Positions 54,715-64,000 are shown, numbered from the stretch's first letter. The stretch is DNA of 64,000 bases from Hermatobates lingyangjiaoensis (GCA_026182355.1 JAPFBL010000034.1:1116001-1180000); one strand, 5' to 3'. The notes: generated by a model from the letters alone, not told the origin. Translations and numbers: made by a program.

Positions 54715-56195
54715 TGCCAACGGTACATTAGGCTACTGATATTGAACGCTATATGAGGTTACTGATAATAAACCGTATAGCTACCCATTCGTTGTAATAA
54801 ACCAATTATCATAAGAGTGTGGTAGGATTATCAGTTTATAGTTAATTTTAATTAATATAAATTAGAACCCCAATATTTTTTAGGATTTGTGACCATAGTA
54901 TAGGTTTGTTCATAATTTACGTTGTACACCTGAAATGTAACTGAATAAAAAGTAAACAAGAAATAACGCTCTGAAAAAGTTATAAGTACATTTTGTTTGT
55001 ATCGCTAATATTATTTATGGAATTATTTTATAAGTTGAACAAGTGAGGAGCTCACTAAAAAGAATTTATTACATTACAGGAGTATAAAACTAATGATATA
55101 TATAAGTTTTGTAAGTGTGATCTATTTTTTTTTTTTATCACTATAATATAGTATCTTTTATGTTGTTGCTGATTTATATAATAGCCGGTTTTCGGATATG
55201 GTATTAAAAAATTATATTTTAATTGAAAAAATTTAAATGTAAGTTATTGGAATAAATTTCGTTCGGAGTCATATATAATTAGAGTTGAGAAAGTGTGGAT
55301 TAAAGGACAGCCTACTCTGTTTTTGAAGTGCAGTTCTTCTATGAAAAAAAAAAAAAGAAAAAGATGTTTAAGGGACGAGGCTAATTTGGTATCTAATGGA
55401 GAGGGTGAAAATCACTCCAAACCCTTAGCCTCTTCAAGAAACTAAACACTGACCAGATAACCACCCCCCGAGATATTAACCTAATGGGGTCCAGCGATTA
55501 ATTACCACGAGTCCTTTGTGCTCCCCTAACTCCCTCAGTCCTTGCTAATTCCTTCAATTTTCTGAAAAGGGAAACACCCGGAGGTCGTCACATCCTTTGT
55601 CGTAAAATTAACCCTCCTTTTGAAATTAAACACTAAATAACTGCTCCAGTCCAATTTTAAAGGGAGTTATCAAAAAGGAATGACCGTCTAACAAGCAGGC
55701 TTGCAATTCATTCCACTTGAAACTTTAAATTATCCAGTAAAATACGATACATAAATAACATGTTTGGTGAAATTACTACTGAAGGAACACGTTTTGAAGA
55801 ACATGTAACAACCCTTTTGCCAACTTCGCGCGAGTAACACGCTAAAACATATTTTTTCGTTTAAATTTTATTACTTTATTCAACATAGTTCCATTCAGTG
55901 GTTATCACGGTCAGGTAACTTTTTAATAACATTTTTATAATATTCGTACGATTTATCTTTATCCTCCAAACAGGACTCAGTTTCCTCGATTGCTTCTGTA
56001 TTTTTGTTGACTTTCTTCTGGACTAGCATTCATTTAAGGCTTTTATAATTTTACTGTTATTTGCTTTACTTTAAATTTCACTAATTTTTTTTTAATTACT
56101 AATTTTATTTTCAATTTTTTGACAAAATTTTATTATGTTTCTTTATGCCATTTGGTTTTTTAAAAAAACATTTTCTGAAAATTTATAATGCACCA
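54715..56195. other. Mostly unrecognised; GC-richer island at 55370-55720
   Basis: The island holds TTAATTACC and CCCCCGAGATATTAACC words and no ORF or repeat match. It could be conserved non-coding DNA. The remainder is AT-rich. Confidence 0.4.
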
Positions 56196-56199
56196 TGAT

Positions 56200-56388
56200 G
56201 CCCAGTCATTAAAACTGAGATCAAGAGAGTTAGCATGAATAGTTACAGGAGGCTGTCTATGTTGACCAACTGAAGCCATATGACAATCCATAAGAAGGTT
56301 CAGTTTAGTTGAAGCCAAACCAACGTAAATACTCGTAGTATTACATTGGGTGCATGCAAGTCCGTAAAGACAGTCGCAGGAAGTATAG
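56200..56388 (-). pseudogene. Degenerate PLE endonuclease fragment
   Basis: The minus strand reads YTSCDCLYGLACTQCNTTSI, YVGLASTKLNLLMDCHMASV, GQHRQPPVTIHANSLDLSFN, DW. It aligns with the family E2 endonuclease (SCNCVYRLECTRCDAFYVGL, ASTKLSLRMNNHRASVGQRR) including the Cys pair, YVGL and His. The key Arg before the His is lost (LLMDCH for LRMNNH). There is no start, no reverse transcriptase and no proper C-terminus. Confidence 0.75.
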
Positions 56389-56404
56389 GAGATATATAAT
56401 AATT

Positions 56405-56462
56405 TTGAAAATAAGGTTAATAATTATATATGTATATATACATAATTATTAACCTTATTATC
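56405..56462. repeat. AT palindrome
   Basis: AATAAGGTTAATAATTAT, a (TA)-rich centre, then the inverse ATAATTATTAACCTTATT: an almost perfect cruciform-type palindrome. Confidence 0.85.
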
Positions 56463-56474
56463 AACCTTCTTATA

Positions 56475-56970
56475 TATATATAGTACAGTAAGAAAGAGTA
56501 AAAAACTATCCGCTAGCTGTCAACCCTCTATTGCCCTAAGCAATAGCTAAGAGGCTATTGCCCTCGTAACGAAAGAATCAAGTTTGAAGAGACCGTTACT
56601 AATGTTTATAATATTAGATCTATTAAATTTAATTAGAGACGATTCAATAATATTTCTTAACAACATTGATTTTTCATAGGTAATAAATTTAGCTCCTGTC
56701 CAATCAATATGATGATTTGCATTTTTTATATGCAAGAATAAGGCACTACTTTTTTCCTGTCTACTTACGTTGTATTGGTGTTGTTTTACACGTGTCTTTA
56801 ATGATTTACCAGTTTGACCGATATAAATTTTATGGCAATTTAATAGATCTAATATTATAAACATTAGTAACGGTCTCTTCAAACTTGATGCTTCCGTTAC
56901 TAGGGCAATAGCCTCTTCTAAGAGGGTTGACAGCTAGCGGATAGTTTTTTTACTCTTTCTTACTGTACTC
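56475..56970. mobile_element. PLE fold-back, third endonuclease family
   Basis: A minus copy (56475 to about 56835) and a plus copy (about 56835 to 56970) of the PLE 3' region lie head-to-head. Both share GAGACCGTTACTAATGTTTA, GAGGGTTGACAGCTAGCGG(A), and CTTTCTTACTGTAC outward. The left outer end abuts (TA)n (56471-56482). Confidence 0.82.
56547..56882 (-). pseudogene. PLE GIY-YIG endonuclease, C-terminal part
   Basis: The genuine part reads CHKIYIGQTGKSLKTRVKQH, QYNVSRQEKSSALFLHIKNA, then ESSLIKFNRSNIINISNGLF, KLDSFV. KIYIGQTGKSLKTR-x-x-x-H is a good GIY-YIG second half with the catalytic Arg and His; the first half (GIY) is missing. The N-terminal residues of this frame (MKRPLLMFIILDLLN) are antisense of the inverted partner, not protein. 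It is a different lineage from the two families at 58 and 60 kb. Confidence 0.8.
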
Positions 56971-57084
56971 GTTTGTTTCCCCAAACATCCCTTTCTGGAG
57001 ATTAAACCTTTCCTGCGCTTTCACCCTATTAAAATACCACTCTTCCCTCCCACTCTTCTCAACTCCTCACCAAACGTTTTCTGC

Positions 57085-57330
57085 ATCTAGTGTTTCAGTT
57101 GGGTTTTTGACTCTGACGAAGATTGCTTGTTGCGGTTGAAAGATCTTAGTCTTGTTTTCCTATTTGTTATTGTGGTTTGATCATTGATTGTTATTTCACA
57201 TAAACACGTGAAATAACAATTAATAATCAAACGACAATATGAAATAGGAAAACAAGATTAAGATCTTTCAACCGTAACAAGCGGTCTTTGTCAGAGTCAA
57301 AAACTCAACTGTCATTAAACCAAACGGGAA
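57085..57330. mobile_element. Family A pair, tail-to-tail
   Basis: The plus copy with core at 57113-57149 meets the minus copy with core at 57259-57294 at the TTATTTCACATAAACACGTG palindrome, with tails pointing inward. This is the opposite geometry to most fold-backs here. Confidence 0.8.
57259..57294 (-). ncRNA. Hammerhead ribozyme motif, family A
   Basis: Minus strand: CTGACAA, AGACCGCTTGTTACGGTT, GAA, AGATCT, T. One box change (CTGACAA). The plus partner at 57113 keeps CTGACGA but has stem changes. Confidence 0.55.
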
Positions 57331-57344
57331 TATATATATAAATG

Positions 57345-57425
57345 TTCAAACCACAATAATGAATGAGAAAAAATGACTAAGATCTTTTAACCGCAACAAG
57401 GGTCTTCGTCAGAGTCAAATCTTAA
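57345..57425 (-). mobile_element. Family A PLE terminus, solo
   Basis: Minus strand: CTGACGAAGACC, CTTGTTGCGGTTAAAAGATC, TTAGTC, then the TTATTGTGGTTTGAAC end. Confidence 0.65.
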
Positions 57426-57433
57426 CTTCTTTG

Positions 57434-57480
57434 TATATATATATATATATATATTATATAATATATATATATATATATTA
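57434..57480. repeat. (TA)n at PLE 5' junction
   Basis: Interrupted (TA)n followed by a T-run (57481-57496) and then PLE coding sequence. Confidence 0.9.
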
Positions 57481-57496
57481 TTTTTTTTTTTTTTTC

Positions 57497-58543
57497 ATCT
57501 GGCCCCACGGTAGTTCCGAACTTGACTCCTTCCTTCTGAATTTTAGAACATTCTGCACTTCTGTTTCTTATACCCACAACGTTTCAGCCACCTCTATTAC
57601 CTTTCTTGACATCGACATTACCCTTCAAGGCAACAACCTCATTACCTCCGTTCACTCTAAACCCTCAAACCCACACCAGTACCTTCACTTTAATAGTTGT
57701 CACCCTCCCCACATAAAGAAATCTATCCCCAGATCCTTATCCATCTGAATCCACCGTATTTGCAACCGACTCCAGCAGAAGAACCTGCACCTCAACTCCC
57801 TCAGAACCAAGTTCCTGGAGCGTGGTTATCCGCCATCGTTACTGGAAAGAAGACTGATCCCTGCAAATTTATCCGTCAACCCTCCTTCCGTCTCCACTTC
57901 CCCGGTGAATGAGTCTCCCCTCCTTGTTACTACCTTCTTCCCTGGTATACACAAACTCAAACGCATAATCAAAGATCTGTTCCCCCCCATCCTATCCTCT
58001 TCTCCTTCCACGTCGACTATTTTCCCCAGCCAACCCCGCCTCTCATATAGACGTTCCCCCAACCTTGGCAACCTCTTTTCCCACAGAGACTTGACGTCCA
58101 GGAGCGTCAACCACCCGTCTGTGGGCGCTAAGAGTTGCGAAAGGCGGGGGTGCCTGACCTGTCCGCTTCTCAACCCCCTTTCACACTTCACTCCATCTTC
58201 CCACAACCAGTCCTTCCCTGTTGCTAAGGACTGCTCATGTACATCCAAAAATTGTGTTTACAAATTGGACTGTACTCGTTGTGATGCGTTCTACGTAGGA
58301 CTGTCCTCTAACAAGCTCAGCCTCCGTATGAACGGTCATAGAGCATCCGTTAACAGCAACTCCAATTTACCTGTCGCCATACACGCCAAATCCCACGGTC
58401 TGTCTTTTAACGACTGCTTCAGTGTGCAGATTCTGCGTCAGATTCCCCCTGGTGATAATAACGTGACCCTTAGAGCCTCTGAGGAGGCTCACATCTGGTT
58501 GCTCGGGGCGCGCAGTGCACCTGGACTTAACCTTAAAAGATAA
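57497..58543 (+). pseudogene. PLE polyprotein C-terminal part: RT end plus GIY-YIG endonuclease
   Basis: One reading frame runs from the truncation to TAA at 58541-58543. It is broken only by TGA at 57746-57748, where CGA (Arg) would be expected, a CpG-type transition. Before the stop: ITFLDIDITLQGNNLITSVH, SKPSNPHQYLHFNSCHPPHI, the conserved region just after the PLE reverse transcriptase palm. After it: RICNRLQQKNLHLNSLRTKF, LERGYPPSLLERRL, a linker, a Cys-rich motif (CLTCPLL...CSCTSKNCVYKLDCTRC) and DAFYVGLSSNKLSLRMNGHR with the GIY-YIG-type pair and catalytic Arg/His. The reverse transcriptase catalytic residues are upstream of the truncation. Confidence 0.92.
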
Positions 58544-59058
58544 TTTTTTTTTTTTTTTTTTAATGTATTTTTTTTCCAGTATTCTTTATTCTCTAGAACT
58601 TATTTCTTTTTTCCTCTTTTGTATATTTTTTGTATATCTATTTTGTCTTCTTCACTTACCACTAGTTTGTTTTATCCTATTTTATTTTTCTAAATTCTTA
58701 TTCTTAACTAGTTTCCCATACTTACCCTTTTATTCAGTTTCTATCTTTTATTTACTAAAACAACCAATGCAAGTTTTTTGTATTGTATTTATTTTTATTT
58801 ATTTATTTATTTTTTTCTTCTTTTCTCTATCATTATTTTTGTTTTTTGTTTTTTATAGTTTGTTTTTATCTTATATTGTTTATAATTGTTCACCTATTTA
58901 TAGTTTTACCTAACCAGTACTGCTTATCTGAGTTTCTGTTTATATCTTCTCCTAATTCTATACTTTAAGACCGGGTACGGTTGACAGCGCTGGCGGTTGC
59001 CGGGTTGGTTACTTGCCGTTGTGCCTAGAACGTGCTTGGTCTCCCATTCTCTTTTCTC

Positions 59059-59085
59059 CTGAAGACGGATTACCCGAAAATTTGA
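59059..59085 (+). ncRNA. Hammerhead-like motif, family E1
   Basis: CTGAAGA, CGG/CCG hairpin with loop ATTAC, AAAATTTGAG. The box-1 match is exact; the second box is AAAA after a C-G pair rather than GAAA, so activity is uncertain. Copies are at 46069-46095 and 46263-46287. Confidence 0.45.
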
Positions 59086-59139
59086 GTCTGTAAGTGTGTT
59101 TCCCTACTTTGTGTGTTGCTCTTTGTTAATCTCGAACTC

Positions 59140-59140
<1 letters not shown>

Positions 59141-59179
<39 letters not shown>
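59141..59179. repeat. (TA)n at PLE 3' junction
   Basis: Directly follows GAACTCG, the element's 3' end, as it also does on the minus strand at 46193-46208. Confidence 0.9.
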
Positions 59180-59180
<1 letters not shown>

Positions 59181-59220
59181 CTCTAATTAATATTAAAAAA
59201 GAAGTTAGTACTGTTAAAAA

Positions 59221-59480
59221 ATGAAACTTTTAGTACACGTGCATTTCAACGCAATCTCCTCCAATATAATACATTCGAACTGATTTATCACATAACCCAT
59301 GCACAGAAGTTGTCATCTCTTTTTCGACCCACTTTTATAACAATTGTTTTATCTTCTTGGTTTTGCTAAACCTTTTTCTATATAATGTCTACATGAGTGA
59401 ACCAAACAAATGATACCGGACTCTAGACAATTCAAGTAGCACTTTCCGACAGTGTCTACAATTGCTTCTTGTCCCATGTT
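59221..59480. repeat. Dispersed repeat R2, copy 1
   Basis: TAATGTCTACATGAGTGAAC, CAAACAAATGATACCGG and neighbours match 63480-63530 (TTATGTCTACTTGAGTAACC, AAACAAATGAGACCAGG). The minus strand reads SGIICLVHSCRHYIEKGLAK, so it may be an eroded transposon coding region of unknown type. Confidence 0.5.
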
Positions 59481-59789
59481 TTAACTTTTATTAAAACATT
59501 AGACAAGATATAACTAGAGATTTTATTATCTAAACAAATTTGTCCCCTTAATCGCTGAATGCATCTCTTTACTTAATTTCAGTAGAATTTCTTCTAAATA
59601 AATTATATTAAAATTTATTGAACATGGTTACTGTTTTTTTTACAGTTTCTTAATAATGCTTATATGTTTCCATTCTTTGCGTGACATATTATTTGTGATT
59701 TAATATTTTTTATCGTTTCTAAGGAGCTAGTTATATAAAATTTATTCTCTTGATTTTATTAAATATTTGTATATATATATATTTAATGT

Positions 59790-60194
59790 GAACGCCGTAA
59801 CTGCCAAACCTGTCCCCTAATTAACTCCAGTCCTTACTTTACTTCCCCTTTCAGTAACAACTCCTATCCTGTTCCTTCTAATACATCTTGCACTTCCTGT
59901 AACTGCGTTTACCGTTTGGAGTGTACTCGATGTGATGCTTTTTACGTTGGCTTGGCTTCAACCAAGCTGAGTCTGCGTATGAACAATCACAGGGCGTCCG
60001 TTGGTCAGCGCAGAGACTTACCCATAGCTATCTATGCTTATTCCCATGACCTCCCTTTCAATGATTGTTTCAGGGTACAAATCCTCAAACAAATCCCCGA
60101 GTCTAATTCCCACGTCACCCTTAGAGCTTTCGAAGAGGCATTCATATGCCTCCTTGGGGCTCGCTCTCCTCCTGGTCTTAACCTGTACCGTTAA
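59790..60194 (+). CDS. PLE GIY-YIG endonuclease domain (truncated protein)
   Basis: There is an open frame without its native start: ERRNCQTCPLINSSPYFTSP, then SCTSCNCVYRLECTRCDAFY, VGLASTKLSLRMNNHRASVG, ending FICLLGARSPPGLNLYR-stop. The Cys cluster, VY...FYVG pair and R-x-x-x-H are all intact, so the domain itself looks undamaged. It is cut off from any reverse transcriptase by the 5' truncation at (TA)n. It is clearly related to the 58-kb family but well diverged. Confidence 0.9.
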   Translation, partial: ERRNCQTCPLINSSPYFTSPFSNNSYPVPSNTSCTSCNCVYRLECTRCDAFYVGLASTKLSLRMNNHRASVGQRRDLPIAIYAYSHDLPFNDCFRVQILKQIPESNSHVTLRAFEEAFICLLGARSPPGLNLYR

Positions 60195-60370
60195 TATATA
60201 TTTTTTTTTATTGTCTTCATTATTATTTCGTATTATATACTTTTTATCTTGTTTTTTAAATAAATATTGGAGGGATTTCTAATATTGGGGGCAGCATTGC
60301 AGTGGTTCCACGAGTTACTCTGGAGGCCAGTAGCAGTTTGCTTCTCAACGCGAGTACTTCGCACTTCTTC

Positions 60371-60400
60371 CCGATTACGACGGATGTCGAAACATCGAAG
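60371..60400 (+). ncRNA. Hammerhead-like remnant, family E2
   Basis: CCGATTACGACGGATGTC, GAAACATCGAAG: the first box CCGATTA departs from CTGATGA, so it is probably inactive. The copy at 54376-54403 keeps the canonical box. Confidence 0.4.
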
Positions 60401-60449
60401 TGAGTTCTGTAGTGTCTTTCTGTGTTCTTTTCTCTGTGTTAAAGTGTAT

Positions 60450-60765
60450 ATAAATTTAATAATATATCAACTGTTTGATAGAATAGATGTATTATATAAT
60501 CATGATTCAGTTAATTTTTTTCGTTTAAAATCAAACTCTCGTAGCCGGTGTTTCGGTTTTAAGTTTCTTACTTATATAAGTTATGTTATTTATAGCCTGT
60601 TAGTAAAAGAAATACATCTACTTGTAATATTTCAAATTTACACAATTCATTTTTATATTGTTTATTTCATAGATGGTGATATGTTATTTCTTATAATTCT
60701 TTGTAATTTGATCTATGAAATAAGTTTTAAAATAAATCCGAAACACGTTGGGCAAGAGTTTGAAG
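60450..60765. mobile_element. PLE-derived fold-back, family K
   Basis: The left minus piece (CAACTGTTTGATAGAATAGA ... AACTCTCGTAGCCGGTGTTT, CGGTTTTAAG) pairs with the right plus piece (AAGTTTTAAAATAAATCCGA, AACACGTTGGGCAAGAG) . It is related to the 42.2-43.7-kb termini and decayed. Confidence 0.55.
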
Positions 60766-60880
60766 GTTTTTTTGACTCTGACGAAGACCGCTTGTTACGG
60801 TTAAAAGATCTTAGTCTTGTTTTCCCATTTCATATTGTGGTTTGATCATTGCTTCTTATTGCACGTGTTTATGTGAAATT

Positions 60881-60929
<49 letters not shown>

Positions 60930-60930
60930 A
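60766..60930 (+). mobile_element. Family A PLE terminus followed by (TA)n
   Basis: Core at 60778-60813 (CTGACGAAGACCGCTTGTTA, CGGTTAAAAGATCTTAG), tail GCACGTGTTTATGTGAAATT, then (TA)n to 60928. A solo terminus with a direct (TA)n 3' junction. Confidence 0.75.
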
Positions 60931-61085
60931 GTAACTGTGTGTCACTTTGTTTCGATCGGTGGAAGCTTTCATGTTTCCTCTCCTGTGTTCCTTTTCCTTT
61001 TCCTACTCTCCTGAAGACGGCAAGATAGCCAAATTGATCGAGAATAGCAAGTGCTTGTCTCTCTTTTTTGTTTTCTAGTTACAAC
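60931..61085 (+). mobile_element. PLE terminus of a further family
   Basis: TCTCCTGAAGACGGCAAGAT, AGCCAAATTGATCGAG: CTGAAGA, GGC/GCC hairpin, AAAT. It lies between (TA)n tracts. The upstream pyrimidine-rich stretch (TTTCCTCTCCTGTG) is shared in style with the E1 and E2 termini. Confidence 0.5.
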
Positions 61086-61099
61086 TTTAATTATATATA

Positions 61100-61270
61100 T
61101 ACATATATTTACGTTCAAACCACAATAAGAAAGGAAAAAAACAATATTCTCTCCTTCGTAACAAACGGCTTCGTCAGAATCAAATCCCTCAATTGGGTCT
61201 TTTTTCGCATTTTTTATTGTGATTTTACGTTGATTGTTATTTCACGTGTTCATTGTGAAATCTTATATAT
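61100..61270. mobile_element. Decayed family A fold-back
   Basis: Left minus arm CAAACCACAATAAGAAAGGA ... CGGCTTCGTCAGAATCAAAT; right plus arm keeps only GGGTCTTTTTTCGC, TATTGTGATTTTACG and TTTCACGTGTTCATTGTGAA before TATATA. The hammerhead of the right arm is lost. Confidence 0.6.
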
Positions 61271-62261
61271 ACATAATATATACTCTCACGAAAATGATGA
61301 ACCTCAGATTAAACTTTTTCATTAGTTATGGTCTAGTTTCCCTTTTTTTTTATTATTATTAAATATAACAAATTCTGTGGAGAATTCTGGTACAAATAAC
61401 TGCTTTAGTTTGTTTTATAATTTTCTTGAAGCTTTTCTTTTGTAGTTGATGAATTGTTCATTCTTTCAAGAGTTTGTTATGAAACCATTCGTTTCAAATT
61501 CTGAGTTCTTCAAAGAGTCCTTTTAGAGATAACTGTTTATTTTTGTTTGAAAATAATCAACATGACAGTACATCATCTTCAGTACCTACTGTTTTTCTAG
61601 GTTCAATGTTGAAGTAATAATGAATTTATTCAAGTATATTTCAATATAAATATTTTATATTCAATCTAATTTAAGTTTCAATTAATTCCTGAAAGGATTT
61701 CCTTTAGGGTAACTTCAATTATTTTCCAATCATAATGGTTGTTTTTTTCAATTTCTATATTCTAAGCAGGGCTCTCTTAGAAAGGATTTGATTGAATGCA
61801 GATTTAAATACCTTCAGAACTTGCTTTTCACCCCCCCAAGTATTTATTAACGTTTTTAGTCCTCTTGCCCATTATAAGCACAAATCCATTTAGATTATAT
61901 TGAATTGAATAAAATGCTTTTTTTTCTTTTTTTTTTTAGTCCAATACTTTTAGCTTTTTAATTTTTTACTTTTAAAAGCTATTCATGAATATGAATAGCT
62001 CTATCATGCAGAGTTTGTAATAAAACAGGTAATGAAAAGTTTGTGATGAATTTCAATCAGTCCTTATATGACATTAATAGCAGAGTCATAAATACGAGTA
62101 GCTCCCTCTTTCCGTTTCGGATAATAACTTATTTTAAGGATCTTCTGGTTCACTATCTTTAAATGATTCAATTATTCACAAAACTGTTTCAATGCATTTT
62201 CGATATTAATAAACATTAAAATTAAATATAAGTCTTGTAACAATATTAGAATAAATCATAT
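61271..62261. other. Nothing recognised
   Basis: AT-rich DNA; T-run at 61918-61939. Confidence 0.4.
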
Positions 62262-62830
62262 TATTACCTTTCTACTTTACTATAAGTAAAGTATAGTGAT
62301 CGTGAAAAAATTCGATCTCGAGATTTTGACGAAATTACATGTTTTGAGGTCCCAGAAGTCGTTTTATGAAGTTTTTTCGATGATGTCTGTGTGTGTGTGT
62401 GGGTGGGTGAGTGTGTTAGCATTGCTTGTTTCCACGCTACGGTCCAGAATCTTTGATGGATCAAGTTAATATTTTACACGAAAATGGGCCCCATAGAATA
62501 GAAGATCCCTATTGTTTGGGAAGAATTATGCATGACGGGAAAGTCACTTTTTTTTTGCCAAAAACCATTTTTTAAAAAATATTTATTTCTCCTGAACTGC
62601 TAACTCTAGAGTTTTGAAATTTTTGCATTATCTTTGAGGTTACAAACGCAACAAACGGAAAATAAATTTAGAATTTTAAAGCAACGGAAGATATTTTTTT
62701 TTTAATAAAATGTAAAAATTTTGACTTATAATTCATTATAATATATTATAATTATAAAAAATAATGAAAATTTGACCAAAAATTGATCAAAAAATTAGCA
62801 ATTTATAAAAAAAAATTCATGACATTTCAA
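62262..62830 (+). repeat. Dispersed repeat R1, copy 3 (longest)
   Basis: CTACTTTACTATAAGTAAAG, CGATCTCGAGATTTTGACG, GATGATGTCTGTGTGTGTGT, GAATCTTTGATGGATCAAGT, CTCCTGAACTGCTAACTCTA. It extends about 560 bp. There is no ORF, no TIR and no poly(A), so the class is unknown. Confidence 0.75.
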
Positions 62831-64000
62831 TCACGGCAAAAAGCTATAAAGCTATAAAAATTGTATGTTTATCCTGGACTAAGAGATCACCTGCTATACT
62901 TGTCGTATTTTTGATATTTTTTTACAATGTTTACATTGACTTAGAAATTTTTTGAGCAAATATTTCGTTTGAAGATTAATAAATGTAATTATCGTATATC
63001 CTTAATTATAAATGATCTTAAGACGGAATTATTTCTTCAATGTTGATGATGTTTTTCAGAGAAAATAAAAGTATTTTTTTGTTTTAAATTTAAAAATTTG
63101 GATATTCAATATAGAAGCTGGTCAAGTAAGCGATGTAAGAAATCCACTGGCTATTTGAATGGAAGCCATGTTCCCTTGTAGGAGATTATTCTGTATCAAG
63201 AAATTTTTACTTTGACTTTTCAAAATAGTTATTACTGGTATAGTTATACTAATGAGATTATTTGCATCAGCTGTGTGATGTACAAAAGTAAGCTTATATA
63301 TTGATAAGTCGATCAATCACTATCTGTACTACCTCAGGAAGAAAAGGCTAATAAACATCTCCCATTTAGATGTTTACATTATGCTTAAATGGGACGTTAT
63401 ATATTATACACCCAAGAAGTTTGATATTAAGTTTACTTATAGTAAAGTTGAGTGTAGGTCACTCCAGATTTTTCTATATTATGTCTACTTGAGTAACCAA
63501 ACAAATGAGACCAGGCGTAGAGGATTGAAGTACAGTGGACGCCGCTTAATGTAAGCAGTTTTGTAAACACCGAAAAAGTGATAACAATAACCGAAGAATT
63601 CGAAATTGCCATTTTACTGTTCATGAGGGTAGCAAAAAAAAAAAAAAATAAATCAAATAAATGAATTATATTTGGAAATCTAAGCAATGAATATTACTGT
63701 AAATGATTACAGGAGACTACGTATGCGTTTTTCATTTATCTGTACATCGTTGTTTATATGAAACATGGGCTATCAATTTCTCTTTTTACACTAAACAACT
63801 CGGTTCCTCAGTTACTGTTTAAATAAAAATTTGTGGATGACAGGGCACATGAAAGGCAAAAGATATGTGACTTAGGACATCGTTTTATAGTGACGTTTAA
63901 CCATTTCTGTACAAGTCTGTAGTACTCTGCATACAAAACAGTAGATGGTTCTTCTTTGCTAAAAAAGTATTTGTTATTTACGATAAAAAATAATATGTCG
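62831..64000. other. Mostly unrecognised; repeat R2 copy at 63430-63550
   Basis: 63430-63550 matches 59390-59440 and, in its GTGTAGGTCACTCCAGATTT part, 41398-41420. The remainder is AT-rich and featureless to me. Confidence 0.4.

Larger units (their letters stand above)
57482..59140 (+). mobile_element. Penelope-like element, 5'-truncated, family E1
   Basis: This is the longest PLE copy in the window: end of the reverse transcriptase, linker, GIY-YIG endonuclease, U-rich 3' UTR, and a terminal region with a hammerhead-like core (59059-59085). It is bounded by (TA)n at both ends (57434-57480 and 59141-59179). The minus-strand copy at 46206-47232 is its close relative. Confidence 0.93.
59785..60449 (+). 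mobile_element. 5'-truncated PLE, family E2
   Basis: Begins after (TA)n (59769-59781) at AATGTGAACGCCG. It contains the endonuclease ORF, a short 3' UTR, an octamer-rich region shared with 54.3-54.6 kb and the hammerhead-like core at 60371-60400, and ends at GTGTTAAAGTG. Confidence 0.9.

Noticed and set aside
57826..58248. 140-codon minus frame
   Set aside because: Antisense of the PLE linker and endonuclease; the sense frame has the family motifs.
58515..58968. Long Phe/Leu-rich plus-strand frames
   Set aside because: Same U-rich PLE 3' UTR; no conservation of frame between copies.
60267..60845. 192-codon plus ORF
   Set aside because: Runs through the PLE terminus and two unrelated fragments; chance open frame with no motif.

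Overview
The window is AT-rich, repeat-laden eukaryotic DNA with short introns, long (TA)n tracts, mariner and hAT transposons, tRNA-derived SINEs and many Penelope-like element (PLE) fragments. Nothing in it is bacterial: there are no operons, ribosome binding sites or long host ORFs. The mix fits an invertebrate. An arthropod is my best guess (irritans-type mariner, and TTAGG words in a satellite), and a chelicerate such as a horseshoe crab would fit, but the sequence alone does not prove it.

Host genes are almost absent. Three exon candidates have usable splice sites. One is a minus-strand exon at 4165-4300 with a signal-peptide-like stretch and a Lys-Arg site. The second is a two-exon C-terminal gene end at 33104-33352, with a 105-bp intron. 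The third is a plus-strand terminal exon at 40270-40395. Several unusually GC-rich, non-repetitive islands (around 19.4, 26.1, 29.2, 38.7, 47.4, 52.0 and 55.5 kb) look like conserved non-coding DNA of a gene desert. This is inference.

Mobile DNA fills much of the rest. It includes:
- an internally deleted mariner (7790-8555) nested in a PLE fragment;
- a 1.1-kb hAT element carrying a transposase piece (17974-19077);
- three or four hAT-type MITEs, most with 8-bp target duplications;
- about ten SINE copies with at least two different 3' tails;
- a LINE RNase H-end fragment (about 12.7-13.0 kb);
- an unknown 223-bp retroposon inside a SINE (40692-40914);
- a homogeneous 97-bp satellite of about 11 copies (36543-37604).

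The dominant system is PLE-derived. Two larger copies of one family (57482-59140 plus strand, 46206-47232 minus strand) carry GIY-YIG endonuclease ORFs. A second family is at 59785-60449 (plus) and 54331-54709 (minus), a third at 56475-56970, and a degenerate endonuclease piece lies at 56200-56388. Around these are roughly twenty short fold-back loci. Each is two inverted copies of a PLE terminal region with a hammerhead-ribozyme-like core (CTGANGA, hairpin, GAAA) in one or both arms. Most are head-to-head with downstream ends pointing outward, and many abut (TA)n. Several truncated copies stop at an internal ATATA/TATA word fused to (TA)n. I propose that palindromic (TA)n targets let both DNA ends prime on the same PLE RNA, producing hammerhead fold-backs as a regular insertion product. 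One fold-back (24473-24778) has a 12-bp target duplication, so it inserted as a unit.
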